This document shows positions 35,572 through 47,437 of a stretch of DNA of 64,000 nucleotides, piece after piece. The position numbers and the translations under genes were made by a program. This stretch comes from Clitopilus passeckerianus. Lineage: Eukaryota > Basidiomycota > Agaricomycetes > Agaricales > Entolomataceae. Under the pieces are notes generated by a model, which was given only the letters and a program-made list of their open reading frames with translations, was not told the DNA's origin and did not search any database. Position 1 is the stretch's first letter; each line of letters opens with the position of its first letter. The DNA is taken from positions 186,001 through 250,000 of the forward strand of contig CALYLX010000060.1 in NCBI GenBank assembly GCA_944990035.1. The letters run 5' to 3'.

Positions 35572-37573
35572 ATGACTGTCACTGAAGGTCTTGGGCAGTA
35601 CACTCTTCATATTGTTGGCGGTGCAACGCTGGTCGTACTGCTGAAGATATTGGGCACCCACGAGGCGACAGTTCTCAGGAAAATACCTACCATTGGGTCG
35701 TCCTTTCCAGGCTTATCGTACCTTGGGGCTGGAAGGCTGCTTCTCAACAGCTCTAACGTGATACAAGAGGGTTACGATAAGGTACGTCTCATTACAAGAT
35801 GATTGACCTCGATCTAGCGCTGATCTACTCATAGTACAAGCAAGGCTTGTTCAAGGTTGCAGATTTCCAATCGTGGGTCATCTTCGCCAGCCATCCTCGG
35901 TACTTAGAGGATATCCGGAAGGCGCCTACAGAGGTGCTTGGCTTCGATGCCGCCATTGATCAGGTGCGTCATCTCCCTTTGGCAGACACTACCAAGCCTC
36001 AACCTACGACATGCAGGCAATGCACGCTCTCGCTCCAGAAATTCGAAGAAGTCATCTCCATATTCCAATCGTTCAGAATCAGCTAACTCGAGAACTCCAT
36101 ACATCGTTTGGTAATATTGATGAAGAAATCTCTCTGACCCTCAACGAAGCCTTCAAATCCATTGGTAATCGTTCTCTCGGATTCCTGGGGTGCGCATCAT
36201 CCTAATGAGCTCACCTACAGGCAAAGACTGGAGCCCCATATCTGCACTGGATGTCGCCCTAGAGGTGGTTGCTAGAACCACTCATAGAATATTCGTTGGC
36301 CTGCCATTGTGTAAGTTGACTCCACTTCCCGTTCGCGACCTCTGATTGATATGCTCTCAGGCAGAGAACCGGAATACGTGAAGTTCACAAGACTATTTGC
36401 AACTCAGATTAGCAAGGCGGCAGGCTTCATCCGATTCTTCCCAAATCCTATTCGAAAGTGAGTGTTCAAGTGTTTATGGCACGTCCGTTCGGTGGGCTGA
36501 CAGCCACTTCTGTAGTCTCGTTGGACGGCGTTTCGTGGACGTGCCACTCGCCATCAGACGAATGTCGAACTTCTTACGACCTCTCTTCTACGAGCGCAAA
36601 CGAAACATTGCAGAGTTTGGCAAGGACGATGCAGGAAATCCAGTAAGAGAGAGAATCAATCGTCATCCAAGCACCTAACTGATTTTGTGTAGGAGGACAT
36701 GCTCTCGTGGTTTATGGAGGTTGTAGATGGAAATACGGACGAAGAAAAACTCAAGCACGCGGCGTTCCATATGTTGATGCTAGATTTCGGCGCTGTTTAT
36801 ACCACAAGCACGGTTCGTTTGTCTCTGATCGCCGCTTATAGTCTGAAGTTGACGTTGTTTCCGACTCCTTCGCTTAGAGCTTTACTCAGGCGGTGCATCA
36901 CCTGGCTGCTCATCCTGAAATACAGGAACCTTTGAGAGAAGAAATCGAGTCTGTGATTGCAAAAGAGGGCTGGTCCAAGACCGCTCTCAGCGAAATGAAG
37001 AAATTGGATAGCTTCTTTAAAGAATCACAACGACTTACGGGTCTAGCAGCTGGTAAGCTTCCTCACAATTAAGCTTGGGGATGGGAGGCTCAGGCGACTG
37101 TACAGTATCTACCTATCGACAGGTCCTCAAATCATTTACGTTCTCCGACGGAGTCGAGGTACCTGCTGGTACAACGATTGCAGTAACAGCACACTGTACC
37201 CATATGGATAGCTCTATTTATCCGAACGCGGATGAATTCGATGCATTCCGTTTCGCGGCTGATGAAGGAGAGAATAGCCTCTTCGTCACCCCTTCCGCGA
37301 ATTACTTGCCCTTCGGAATGGGGAGACATACGTGGTGGGTGGTGTTTAGTAATCGAGCAAACACCCAGAACCTTACTGATTGGTACCTGCAGCCCTGGCC
37401 GATTCTTCACCATCACCCTCATGAAGACTATGATGGCCCATCTCATTATGGGGTACGAAGTGAGGCTCAGAGACTCGCATAAGGCCCTCTCTTCCAGATC
37501 GTGGTTTGCTCTGGACATCCTACCAAGTGGTGCAGAGGATATTGTTATCAGACGACGACAGAATGCCTTCTAG
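35572..37573 (+). CDS. Cytochrome P450 (CYP512-like / ent-kaurene oxidase-like)
   Basis: About nine exons from ATG 35572 to TAG 37571-37573. The N-terminus has an ER membrane anchor (LHIVGGATLVVLLKILG) and a hinge KIPTIGSSFPGL. Recognisable parts are the I-helix region (AAFHMLMLDFGAVYTTST), the K-helix KESQRL and a heme-binding loop FGMGRHTCPGRFF. The Cys codon is created by joining 37334 to 37393 across a 58-base intron (gtgggt...ctgcag). The set resembles basidiomycete CYP512/ent-kaurene-oxidase-like P450s, which often act on terpenoids; the substrate here is unknown. It stands alone, with no terpene synthase in the window. Confidence 0.87.
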
Positions 37574-38792
37574 ACAGTTCTTTCATCCTTAAATTGCGTA
37601 CATTTCACAGCGGATCTCATCATAATATCGAAGATGAATTCTTGCGATTCGTAATCATTCCTTGACTGGTATCGTCAGCGAGGGGGTGGGAGGGATTCAA
37701 GCCTTCAGGTTGGAAAGCTCATCCTGCGCCGGATTTGCAAGCGAAAACATGTCCCACCCCGGTAATGAGCACTTTGAAAAGACGTCCCAGACGGCCTCAA
37801 TTCGTGGGCAACTTGCCAACTTGGCAGGTGCACGGGTGTACTATAGGCGACGACGTTGTTCGTACTCTGGATATGTGCATGTCCTGGTTCATTGATGGGG
37901 AGCCTCATGTCCTTCCAAAAGGGAATTTAGCTGACTTGGTTGTGCCTGGGGTTAAGAATAACCATGACGCCATTCGCAGAACGTTCCGTCACTGTGAAAA
38001 ACAGGCGCAGAGAGACCCAGCTAGGATTATTGATTTGCGAATGCTCTTCTGGCTTCTGCTGCAAGCTCTGGCGGGCGTAGTGCTCACCTCTTCATTCATT
38101 ACTCTTGACTCGAGTTCCGGAAGCCTTTGTTATCAATAACTCGGACCCGCCCTACATACATATTATTTCCGTAGTGGCCTAACGGTTTGCAATTAGCTGG
38201 AATGTGGAAGGTATGGTAGTAGCCACCCTATTCGGTTACGTTTATCATATGTAACCGGTTTCAATCGATCAAAATCTTGGGTTTTTTTCCGACATTCACA
38301 ATAAACTTCGACACTCAACCATTCCTTGTTGAGTCAAACTCCTCGAACATCCTATGGCTCATGCAGACGCTTTCTCCTCAGATGGCGATAACCACTGTTG
38401 CCGACAGTACATTCGTAAATATTATTACATTCTATCTCCGGTACGCTCGTCGCTGTATGACAAGAATTCTCTCAACTTGATGCCACCCGAAACCCACCCG
38501 ATTCCAGTCCGAATAGTTCCCAAAGCGAAGAGTCATTCATTTCCCCCCCCGGATCCACGCGCTGAGTCCAGGATCTCTGTTGGCATCTACATTCTTGTCC
38601 ATCGAACAGTGAAAATGTTTCGGCTCAAACACCTGTCTATCTGGAGGAATAACAATTGAGTTACAAAGTGGAGTAAACAGAGGCATTGGGTATAAAGGCA
38701 GCGTACTGCTCCTTGTCTTTCCCCTCATCGAGTCCTTTCTCTCGAATCCTCTCCTTTCATTACCCTCTTGAACTCGCTTTTTGCGTCATCCC
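37574..38792. other. Intergenic region with a doubtful open frame
   Basis: 1.2 kb. An ATG-started frame of 124 codons lies at 37765-38139 (+), with a hydrophobic stretch near its end (LFWLLLQALAGVVL). It has no signal, no domain and no supporting context, so I do not call it a gene. The right edge is the promoter of the next gene. Confidence 0.4.
38691..38697 (+). promoter_or_regulatory. TATA box of the secreted-protein gene at 38793
   Basis: TATAAAG, 102 bases before the ATG and followed by a pyrimidine-rich leader (ctccttgtctttcccctc), the usual layout for highly expressed fungal genes. Confidence 0.6.
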
Positions 38793-39542
38793 ATGAAGTT
38801 CTCTCTCTTCGCCGTCTCTGCGCTTTTGGCAGTCGCCGTCCAAGCAGCTCCTCTTGCCGTACGTCTGTCCACTTATTCAAGTGTTGTTCAACCTCTTACT
38901 TGATAATTTCTCTTTCCAATGCAGAGACGCTCCGTCGTCAGCGATGCACTCAACAATATATCTGCTGGAAAGGGCATCAACGCCCTTGGTGTGACATCCG
39001 GCGTCGATAGGAAGACCTACAAGGATGCTGTCGGAAATGCCAAAACTGTCCAGGATGTCAGTAGGTTCGCGTCTCCTCAAGCGATGGTTAGGAACTAAAG
39101 CGATGTTTGTCTGTAGAAACGAGCAATCATCAAAAGTGCTGGGAATAACGCAGACCTCCTTGAGAATGCCAACCTTCTTGGCGCCTATTTGAATTCGTCA
39201 TTCGACAGCGCAACTAAGAAAAATAATGCGATAAAGGCTGATGTTAAGAAAGTGGATATAGTTGGATCGATTGTTGTGCCAGAGGTACACTGAAGTCTTC
39301 TCTTTTTCAGAGACTCCTCGCGGACGGTACACTCAACAACGCCGATGTATTATCTCACATTGGGCTTCTCAATACCAACATCAACTCTGACGCCCACGCC
39401 GAGTCGAATCGTAACGCAAACACCAGGGCTGACGGGAAGAAAAATAACGCAGTTGCAGTACGCACCCCACCGTCCACGTAGTCGTGAAGAGCCCGAACTA
39501 ACGATCCGTTCTAACTTTGTAGTGGGGTCACGTACCGTTGTA
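38793..39542 (+). CDS. Small secreted protein, unknown family
   Basis: ATG 38793: MKFSLFAVSALLAVAVQAAPLA, a clear signal peptide. Intron 1 (gtacgt...tgcag) follows, then RRSVVSDALNNISAGKGINAL, with a dibasic RR right after the signal (a possible Kex2 site). Introns 2 (gtcagt...gtag), 3 (gtacac...ttcag) and 4 (gtacgc...gtag) give a product of about 150 residues, rich in Asn, Ala and Asp and cysteine-free (KSAGNNADLLENANLLGAYL, DVLSHIGLLNTNINSDAHAE). It ends WGHVPL. No known domain. The strong TATA box and leader suggest high expression. The last exon is the least certain part. Confidence 0.65.
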
Positions 39543-41266
39543 ATGGGTCAGTGTCGGAACTGTTGCCCATTGGCAATGTACCTACGCCTCAGAATGTCCA
39601 AACGCTAACGATGGGTTTCCAACTTGTATGTTCGGCTGTTCATTCGGTTTCAAGAACAATTTCTACTACGCAGTACAATCCTTATATTTTTGTATGCATG
39701 GCCTTCCACTATTTCAATGATACCCCTGGTTGTCTCTCAATAACCCGGAAGTGGCGCACCTTCTTAATCTGTCAATGGCTGCGAACCGTCTGAAATCGAC
39801 AGAAGGATTTAAGATCGATAGTCAATTCACAAGTGGAAAATTGTGTCATGCGACCCGCAAAAATCCCCAAGAATGAGTCGACGAATATCAGTAACCTTGA
39901 GACAAGAAGCATCAGGTCCCTGGAGTATGTTGATGCGTAGCGCGTGAAATGATGCTAAAGGTGCGTGAAAGAGAAAACTCTATCCACACAACACTAACAC
40001 TCAAACCACACAGAACACGGGTTCGATGGGGCTTATATGAACCAATAGACACCGTAGATACACTTAGCATGAGCGTAGTATAGCCGTGAAATGTAGTAGG
40101 TAGTTCAAAATCGAAGATTTTGAATGCAAATCAAATAAACTCGCGCGCACGCAAGTGAAATCCTTCAATATAACTCAAATGACCTTAGAACCCGCAGTTT
40201 CTTTGGTCGAAGCGCTCGCAAATAGGAACATAAAGCAGTCAAAACACAGGTAATGCTCGAATTCGGTCTCTCGATTACTTGGGGGATTTTCCTGCTCATG
40301 CTACAGTACTTATACAAGATGGTTGCGTCTACAATAGGAAATCAATAGAATATTCTGGAAGTCGGTAGGTGGGCTCTTTCATGTAAATTCTCCGGTAAAA
40401 CATCCATCATGAGTATGAAAACCTGTTGTGAGGCCCAATACTTGAGAAATGGAGAGAAACCTCGGAGATTGATGGACCGCGCTGGTGCCTATCGAGACGA
40501 GGATCCTGATTGGTTGGAGACATAGCATGACTCAGAGAAACTAAGAATAGCTTTTTCTTGGCATATCTAAGCCGGTACAATCGCAAGTTCACGTGTATTT
40601 TATGGCGCAATACACATTTCGAGGACGGGGTTCCCAGATGATCTTCCCTCTATACCGGGCCAGCAAGGTGAAGTACCATCATTTCTTGTCTCCGATAAAT
40701 CCGTTGCCCATATGGAATCGCAGGCAATCAATGCCGAAGCTTCTCCGGACGAAGCGGACCTTAACACCGTGCATAAGGAATTCGTCTCCTTGTTTCGTCA
40801 GGCATCGAGATAGCTCGTGCTGATCCTGGACAGTTCGGAGCTCACTTCCAGGCTTCGTTTTTCCAATAATATTCATTAGGGTGGAATGTAATACACGTAA
40901 AATACACAGAAATGCGTAAATTTAGATGTATATACGGCAGTGCCATGTCAATGTGAATATTGGTGGACTGTCGGCTGTTCGTCAAAGACAGGTTTGATTG
41001 TGGACGCCAAGCAGCATGTTCGTTTAGGACAAGCCTTATTGATGACCTTTTGTCATTGTCCCCTAGTTTGGGTTGGAGTTTGACACCCAATCCGACAGGG
41101 TAACTGATTCTTACGCTATCCAATGGTTACCAACAACCTCGATGATCAGGCTTCCGTTAAACCAGGCTCAGTCGTTCCCTGCAATGACTCTCTTCGACGT
41201 TATGGAGTATTGGATTAGGGAAATACACAACATTACATTGGCTTCCTGACCAGCACCTTCGCTAGT
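39543..41266. other. Intergenic region, no gene seen
   Basis: 1.7 kb, AT-rich in part. Open frames stay under 95 codons and show no domain or signal. Confidence 0.45.
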
Positions 41267-42989
41267 TTAGCCCCGGTGCGGGTCAGTAGTCCGAAGAAGG
41301 TCGCTCAGAACGCGCCATGTATACGCCTCTTCGCCTGTATGGTGCATTTTAAGATATTCTGGGGCCGGGTTCACCAATCTCAACATCGGGAACACGCTCA
41401 TCAAGAACTTGAACATGAATACAACATTGGGTGGTATATCCCGTTCCACCTCCATAAGAGCATAGGCTTGAGAGCCCCATGAACCCCGAATCATCGAGAA
41501 CTGGGTGTCTAGATGTCGGATACCCGTGTTTCGGATACCTTTGTATGTGTCGTATGGAATGGGTTCGTAGATGAGGGATAGCTGGAAGCTCCGTAACTTG
41601 GGACACTTCCGCAAAAGGTTGATTAGATCGGAGGTAGACTTGCTCGGAGGGGATTTTGGTCGATTGGAGGTTTCGAGGATTGCTATAGAGCGAAGGTGTG
41701 GCCAAGAATTGGCTGCCTCTGAAAGCCATAGGCTGTCGAGATGATAGGAGATCGGCATTCGAACCTCGAAGAGTTGAAGCCGATGAAGGTCAAACAATGG
41801 CGTGAACATCATCTGGATCTGGGAAGCACTCAGATCCTTTAGCAGGCGTGATTGAAAATTATCGTGCAAGAGGACATGGGTTAGGGTATGGGCGTATCCC
41901 GAAAGTAGAACTAGAAAGGAGCCTAGCGCAACGGAACGCGGTGTTGGGCTAGCCACGATTAACTTTAAGCATTCCAACGGGCTGTGGGTCATTGATTTGA
42001 CAAGCTGTATCGCAAGCTCCCAATTATCAAGCTGTGTTGATAGAAAGTCGAGTTGTCTGAAGCAACCCGCTTCCAGGAGCTTCTTGTCCGGTAGGGGAAA
42101 TGTCAAAGGAGGTAGTATTTCGGCCTCCGAGTTGACATCTTGGTCGGTCGCTGGTGTCCATTCCAGGTGCCGTAGGGGCGTGTGAGTAGCAAGGTAATCC
42201 ACCGTACGTTCTCCCTGTGGCCGCCTCATCTTATTGAGGGTAATATGAGTCAGATGTTTTGCACTACGGGCTACATGGTCTATAGCCCAGTAGGTATCGA
42301 GGTGCCGAATGTCTTCATAGCAAAGCCTGAGTTGCTCCAGTTCGGGACATCGGAATTGAAGCCACATGAGAATCTCGTACTCGGCCTCTGCATACGGATA
42401 GGTTGTGGACGTCATAATAAGCTCAAACTCCTTCAGACTCTTGGGAAGTAAGCCCTTAAGAAGCGAAAACCCCGACATATAACCCGCCACAATGGACAGA
42501 TGCTTCAGGTTCGGGAGCAGCTCGAGGCCACGAGGAATCGAACCGAGGAGGACTTCGACGTCGTCAAAAATGAGCAGAGTGTCTTCATCTGGAGCATTCC
42601 ATTTTAGAGTCAGCACCATGCGGCCGTAGTACAGTGGTCGCTCCCAATCTGCTGGAAGCATGGATCGCGCGAGTTTCTACAGGACATAAGTAAGAAGATA
42701 GGCAGGAGATCAGGAACCATGAGACGTACGAGCTTGTCGCCGTCTTCAGCACGAATAAGTATCCTGGAAGGAATGGTCTTGAGGAGTCGGAACACTGTGG
42801 CATGTTCTGACCACAGCAGTTGCAGTGCATGTTCTGCGTCAAGAGCCTAAGGAAAGGTCAAGGTAGTAAAACTTATAGATAGACACCTGTAAAGTCACGA
42901 CAAGCAAGCGCACACTTGAGAAGTGTACCGAAAGGAAGTTCTTGTAGTATGAGTCGAAGAATGTCGAGAACCTCCAGGCATGGATGCAT
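41267..42989 (-). CDS. F-box/LRR-like protein (family 1), intact
   Basis: ATG 42989: MHPCLEVLDILRLILQEL ... LACRDFTG, the F-box. Intron 1 (donor gtctat, acceptor ccttag) leads to ALDAEHALQLLW. Intron 2 (gtacgt...cctgtag) leads to LARSMLPADWERPLYYGRMV, and one long exon runs to the TAA at 41267-41269. The long part is a leucine-rich, repeat-like solenoid with family-typical ELGCF/EAGCFRQLDFL, YHLDSLWLSEAANSWP and CPKLRSFQLSLIYEPIP. It is closest to the gene at 52784. Expected role: SCF adaptor; target unknown. Confidence 0.83.
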
Positions 42990-43644
42990 TACTGGTTCCC
43001 TCTCAAGCTTGATGGAATCGTGGAGATCAGGGAGGCTGTTGCTGTACCATTATTTGGCCTTGATTGACTAAAGCTTCTGGATTCCAACAAAATACGAGTT
43101 CTCCGGGTTTGCTTTGTTCTTGTCGTTGTATAATGTAAATTGCCATGACCTTGAACGTGAACGTATGGCCCAGCCGGTCCTTTGTTATCATCTGGCCACG
43201 GATTACCGCGGATAAATTAGCAACTGGCCCATATAAATAGGGGGATGTTTCACCAGCTTGTCTCCTTTCACCTACGTACGTTCTGGTCGAAGCAACTTGA
43301 CCAAACCTCTCCTTCCATTGGTTTGATACGAAGTCGGAGAACAACTCCCCCTTGCCCCTTCAAAGTTTTATCCTCCACTCTGGCGTCCCAATTCACCGGT
43401 CTCGGACACCAACTTCTCCTCTGAAGACACTCCGTCCTGCGAACGTCCGGGGGCAACTCATTACTTGCGATCCAGCGTTCCCTATGAAGCCCTGCTTCTC
43501 TATCGTGCAATCTCAGGCCCCTCCTTTCCCAAACAGCTCATTTGTTTCTCCTCGCGGAAAGGCCATGGTATCGCCTCATACCCCCAGGTCACAACATCCC
43601 GTTCTTCTACTTCAACCTCCGTTTTTGGATCACTCGTGTGCACT
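42990..43644. other. Bidirectional spacer and 5' leader
   Basis: Holds the F-box promoter on the left and, at 43232-43238, a TATA box for the plus-strand gene. Frames between 43352 and 43644 are open but start without a well-supported ATG. Confidence 0.5.
43232..43238 (+). promoter_or_regulatory. TATA box (TATAAAT)
   Basis: Followed by ggggg and a pyrimidine-rich stretch. It lies about 410 bases before the proposed ATG at 43645, so either the leader is long or an upstream exon or start has been missed. Confidence 0.5.
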
Positions 43645-44304
43645 ATGAGGGTCAAATCACATCCACGAAATGGGCCCCTTCGCACACCTTCGCCAAGGAA
43701 ACAAAATTTTGGAACATTCACATTTGGGCCCAAAGCACGTGTAGGGCTTGGAAAGCGGAACGGCACCGGTCGAAGGAAGTCCATTTCTGGTCTTTTCTAT
43801 GAGATCCGTGTTGTATGGGATGAGACTTCTATGCCAGGTTCACAGCCTGGCGGACGTCCTACGATGGCCGAAAATAATCATCGTCAAAATGAAGACTTTC
43901 AACTCAGTCCCGACTTCATAACATCCGGTGTGGAGAGTTGGCTCTCGGAGGACGAAGACGAACAGGACAGGGATTCAGGCCCAGGCCCAGCACAATTCCT
44001 TTACATTCCCGCCCACGGGTATGACACCACTGGGGATCCCACATCTCCCGACTCCATGACAGACCCTTTCAAGACCCCTCCTTCGTCGGCCACATCTCAT
44101 AGCCAGGATTTCAAAGCGGTATATACCAAATGTGAAGTATCTGCTGCAGTTGCAACTTCGCAGCGTGTAGACCGAGCGTCGAGGAACGGGGTTAGAAGGC
44201 GGATAGCTTTTCAGCCATCGATCCTGGCGCAGAGGGAGAGGAGTTGGATGAAAAGCTTGCAGATATTGGGTCCAGAAGCTGTGACTGCTTTCGAGCGTGC
44301 CTGA
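43645..44304 (+). CDS. Disordered basic/acidic protein, unknown
   Basis: Frame of 219 residues from ATG 43645 to TGA 44302-44304. The same frame is open upstream to 43465 without an ATG. The N-terminal third is basic (RTPSPRKQNFGTFTFGPKAR, GKRNGTGRRKS). The middle is acidic (SWLSEDEDEQDRDSGPG) and rich in Ser/Pro/Thr. The end has RNGVRRRIAFQPSILAQRE and a short helix (SWMKSLQILGPEAVTAFERA). The charge pattern suggests an intrinsically disordered nuclear or regulatory protein, but no domain is recognised. Confidence 0.55.
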   Translation: MRVKSHPRNGPLRTPSPRKQNFGTFTFGPKARVGLGKRNGTGRRKSISGLFYEIRVVWDETSMPGSQPGGRPTMAENNHRQNEDFQLSPDFITSGVESWLSEDEDEQDRDSGPGPAQFLYIPAHGYDTTGDPTSPDSMTDPFKTPPSSATSHSQDFKAVYTKCEVSAAVATSQRVDRASRNGVRRRIAFQPSILAQRERSWMKSLQILGPEAVTAFERA

Positions 44305-44607
44305 GGGGTCATGACTTCGTTGCTCGGGGTTTTACGCATCGTCTGAGTCTTCACGGAGACTTTCGTACCTTGCGCTCTATACACCTAAGGTCAACCTGAA
44401 CAAGTCCGTGCAGTTAATTTAGCTGGCCTGAAAATATGTAGATATCTGGCCCACGATTCTTAAGCGGTTCTTCCTAGAGATTTTCAGAGCGATCAATAAT
44501 TAATACATTGTTCATTCAAATTCAACTACAACCAGGGATTCAGATACAATGTGGGACAGATGTAGTCCCTGCGAAGGTGCTACCGGCGTAAAATTGGGAT
44601 GATCCAC
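44305..44607. other. 3'-3' spacer
   Basis: Between convergent genes; no features seen. Confidence 0.5.
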
Positions 44608-45142
44608 TTAAGCAACGATTTGGAAGGGAGGACTGATGTTTCCTGAATCGCCGAAGACTGCAAAAGGTAATGAGTGTCGTCTTTACCTAGACAAGAAACG
44701 TTTCTTACGAGTGATGGTGTACGTCCCCGGTTGGGTGTCAGATGGAACAGTCACGTCGACGGACCCAGCTCTCAAGTCAAATCCGCTGGCCAAGCTAATG
44801 AATTGAACCGGAGAACCTGAACATTCGACACGTTCAATGAGCATCTGCGGAACGTCGCGAGGAATAAGCAGCAGAACGTACCTCCTTTGAGCCTGACGTC
44901 AGCGCCGTTAGAAATATTCTTGGGAGGGTTGGTGGAGTCCCTAGAGCTCTGTCAGAGCATGCAAAAGCGAGAAATAGTTAATCGTACCAGGTCACCGTCT
45001 CAACGGCACCGACCTTCCAGACAGTGGAGGGGGTAGGGCTGGTAATGGGAGGGACATAGACGTCCAAGGTGCCAATGGCAGCTGCATTGACGACGCTGGA
45101 GGCAGCAAAAGCGAGGGCGGCGAAAACAGAAGTGAACTTCAT
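44608..45142 (-). CDS. Kre9/Knh1-like small secreted protein
   Basis: ATG 45142: MKFTSVFAALAFAASSVVNA, a signal peptide. The mature protein reads PPITSPTPSTVWKVGAVETVTW and, after intron 1 (gtacga...ctctag), DSTNPPKNISNGADVRLK. Intron 2 (gtacgt...ttcag) precedes PVQFISLASGFDLRAGSVD, and intron 3 (gtaaga...tgcag) precedes FGDSGNISPPFQIV. The pattern (P.....W..G....V.W, then V...TPPGxYxI...FG.SG..S..F.I) fits the Ser/Thr-rich Kre9/Knh1 N-terminal domain of fungal wall proteins. About 105 residues, with no GPI tail. Role in the wall is inferred from the family. Confidence 0.8.
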
Positions 45143-45614
45143 CGTCCTAGAGGCTGGAGGGAAGGATTTGTCGATGAGAAGACAAGTAAAGAAGAAAGGA
45201 AAGTGGTAGAGGCTTTATACGTCCTCCTTGGGTAGACGAGTGCCGGTTAGTGATTGGGGATATTCATGGAATACCATCGAGACCGTGCGGCTAGACGGCA
45301 AGCCAATTGAGATTTCGCAGTTGAGCAGCTTCTGCCCGTGCTGTCTGATCATGTACCCTGTCCTGTGCCCTTCAGGTGCTCAGTTCATATCGACGGCGGT
45401 CAAACTTGGCCGCAAACAGTGCTCTATGACGTCTGGACTTTCTTGATGGCATGTCCGAGTGATTGATAAATAGGATATGTTTATTCAGATTACGTTTTGA
45501 TACAGTTCTTGGAGATCAGAACTTGACGATATAGGCTTTAATCCTAGCAACATTCAAGAAGTTCGATTACAAAGACAGCAAGTCTTCAACAATTCCAGAC
45601 TTGGCTCGCAAATG
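45143..45614. other. Intergenic region with a TATA box
   Basis: Contains the promoter of the Kre9-like gene and the 3' side of the next. No other feature. Confidence 0.5.
45213..45219 (-). promoter_or_regulatory. TATA box of the Kre9-like gene
   Basis: TATAAAG on the minus strand, 71 bases before the ATG at 45142. Confidence 0.6.
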
Positions 45615-46665
45615 TCAGGAAGGATCCATCCTGCTCAGAATCCTTGGTGAGAACTCCAGCCCTTCAGTTACGGTTAGAGTTTGCCGACAGGAAAGCCGGG
45701 AGGGTACTTACCAACCCCAGTTGATCTCCCCGCCATCGCCGTTTCGCTTGAAAGTGCCACCTTCACCAATATAGAGCTGTGGTCCCTCGTAAGCCATGGA
45801 GAATAAGCGTCACGTTGCCGACATACCTCGTAACCGATCGTTCGGCCAAAGGAAATTCCGACGTCGAAGTGCTCATGAACCCAGTCGACACCTTGCTTCC
45901 CGTCGAACATCGCCTCGTGATCTGTGTGGCATGCGACTAAGTTCGTCTTCGGATAACGCTTTGTCATTCCATCGACCATGTTCCGTACAACGTTGGCGCG
46001 TTTGGTATCGTCGTCTCCGATGGCACCGTCAACAATTTCTTGAATGGCTTGACCCAGACCCAGAGGGTCAATTCCTCGCTGCTGAAGGCCACGTCGGCGT
46101 CTGCGATCGTCAGCGAGGTGATCTATGTCGGCGTCATCAAAGCAGCTGGGAGATTTGATGAGCGATGAATGCCCTCGAAACAACGTGTAGATGGCACTCA
46201 CTCGCCACAGCCGTCGTTTCCGCCGACGCAAACATACGTGTCATCAGCCAAAGCAGTGACCCCATTGACTTTGCCCTTGGTCTTGTCAGCACGGCCCAGA
46301 AGGGTTTGGATGGCTTCCTTGACGGCTCCCGACTCTTTGCCAGGCCACATCACATAAACGGAACCTGCAGCCCGAGAACTGGTAAGCCTAGTTATAGGAG
46401 AGGATGTAGAGGAGTACCTACAGCCGGGAACTGAGGCTACGTTATACACAGTGTTCGTACCACGCCAGTAACCGCCGAAATGACAAGTATTATCCTCAGA
46501 CAGGTTTGCAGGCCACTTGTCCAGCAACGACCGGCATGCGGCTAGGTCGGCATTGTCAGTGGTCCCACAGACAACATCATCTGGGCCACGAGCAGTCAAG
46601 CTGCTGATCACATCTGCGGGTGCAGGGAATGCCGCAACCGAGGCTACTCCAGCTGCAGCCAACAC
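45615..46665 (-). CDS. Secreted two-domain protein with a cysteine-rich N-domain; start codon not found
   Basis: The frame starts in a signal-like stretch (LLVLAAAGVASVAAFPAPADV) but has no ATG; an in-frame TAA lies about 40 bases further upstream. Domain 1: VCGTTDNADLAACRSLLDKWP ... GKVNGVTALADDTYVC, then GGNDGCGDCFDD after an intron (gtgagt...cccag). It matches the single-domain protein at 47438. Domain 2: an Arg-rich linker, LGQAIQEIVDGAIGDDD, NLVACHTDHEAMFDGKQGVDW, a GYE exon end, then LYIGEGGTFKRNGDGGEINWG. Introns at 46417 (gtactc...accag), 46140, 45830 and 45708 fit. The TATA box at 46769-46775 shows the promoter is present. A lost or unrecognised initiation site is the main oddity. 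Function unknown. Confidence 0.6.
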
Positions 46666-46768
46666 GAGTAGAGAGGTAGATAGATTATGTTGTTAACAAT
46701 TGACGAGTAAGGCAAGTTGGGTGGAAGTGAGGCTGAATCTGGGGTCAAAGGGCCACTAAGTCATGCTG

Positions 46769-46775
46769 TTTTATA
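46769..46775 (-). promoter_or_regulatory. TATA box (TATAAAA)
   Basis: Minus-strand TATAAAA about 105 bases upstream of the signal-peptide coding region of the two-domain protein. Confidence 0.55.
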
Positions 46776-47338
46776 GCTGAAGGTGCTACCCTGTTCAAAG
46801 CAGGAAGACTTTTCAAGTTGACGGTTCAAGCATCGACGGGTGTGCGCTTTACAAGACGGCAACTGGCAGAGCTCCTGACGTCAATTTGGAGCTGTCTATG
46901 CGGTTTGAGGACTCCAAGATATTCGTGTGTAGCGACGGGTATGACTGCATGCCGAAGACGCCACTGGCAGGCCAACAAATCGAATTTTGACGAAGCGAAG
47001 TGGGAGGGAGAGAGCAACGAGCGCTGGGCTGTGGCTGTGTTATGCCCAACTCTTTGCTCCTAGTGACACTCCGCTGGGAAATTAGTGCGACTTCGCCTCT
47101 GCTGAGCCGCATCACCGAAGTACAATGCTCTCCTCGGGTCTAGCTCCAGCGATTATGCCCTCATATCTATCCAAAATACTCCGCCATAGATGTTTGAGAA
47201 CTCCAATAGCTGTCGACGAGCCGTACGACGACTGCAATCTTGAAATCCTCCACAAAGAAGTGCTTGGCTGCGATGAAACTACTCTAACACAGTGCTATCG
47301 AAGATATGACGAAGCTAGGGATTTGTAACACTACCTAA

Positions 47339-47345
47339 TATATAG
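47339..47345 (+). promoter_or_regulatory. TATA-like element (TATATAG)
   Basis: About 95 bases before the ATG at 47438. Confidence 0.4.
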
Positions 47346-47437
47346 CTGGAAGCTACTTGCCTATAATTCGAAGCTCCGTTGCCTTAGTCTGTCAACCAAC
47401 AAAGTCCTCCAGTCCAATATTTGCAATACTCACCGTC

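Larger units (their letters stand above)
46666..47437. other. Divergent promoter region of the cysteine-rich pair
   Basis: 0.77 kb between two divergently transcribed relatives, with TATA-like boxes at each end (46769 minus, 47339 plus). No gene inside. Confidence 0.5.

Noticed and set aside
37765..38139. 124-codon plus-strand frame after the P450
   Set aside because: Has an ATG and a hydrophobic stretch but no domain, no signal peptide and no context; kept only as a remark.
45228..45446. 72-codon plus-strand frame
   Set aside because: Overlaps the promoter side of the Kre9-like gene and has no recognisable feature.
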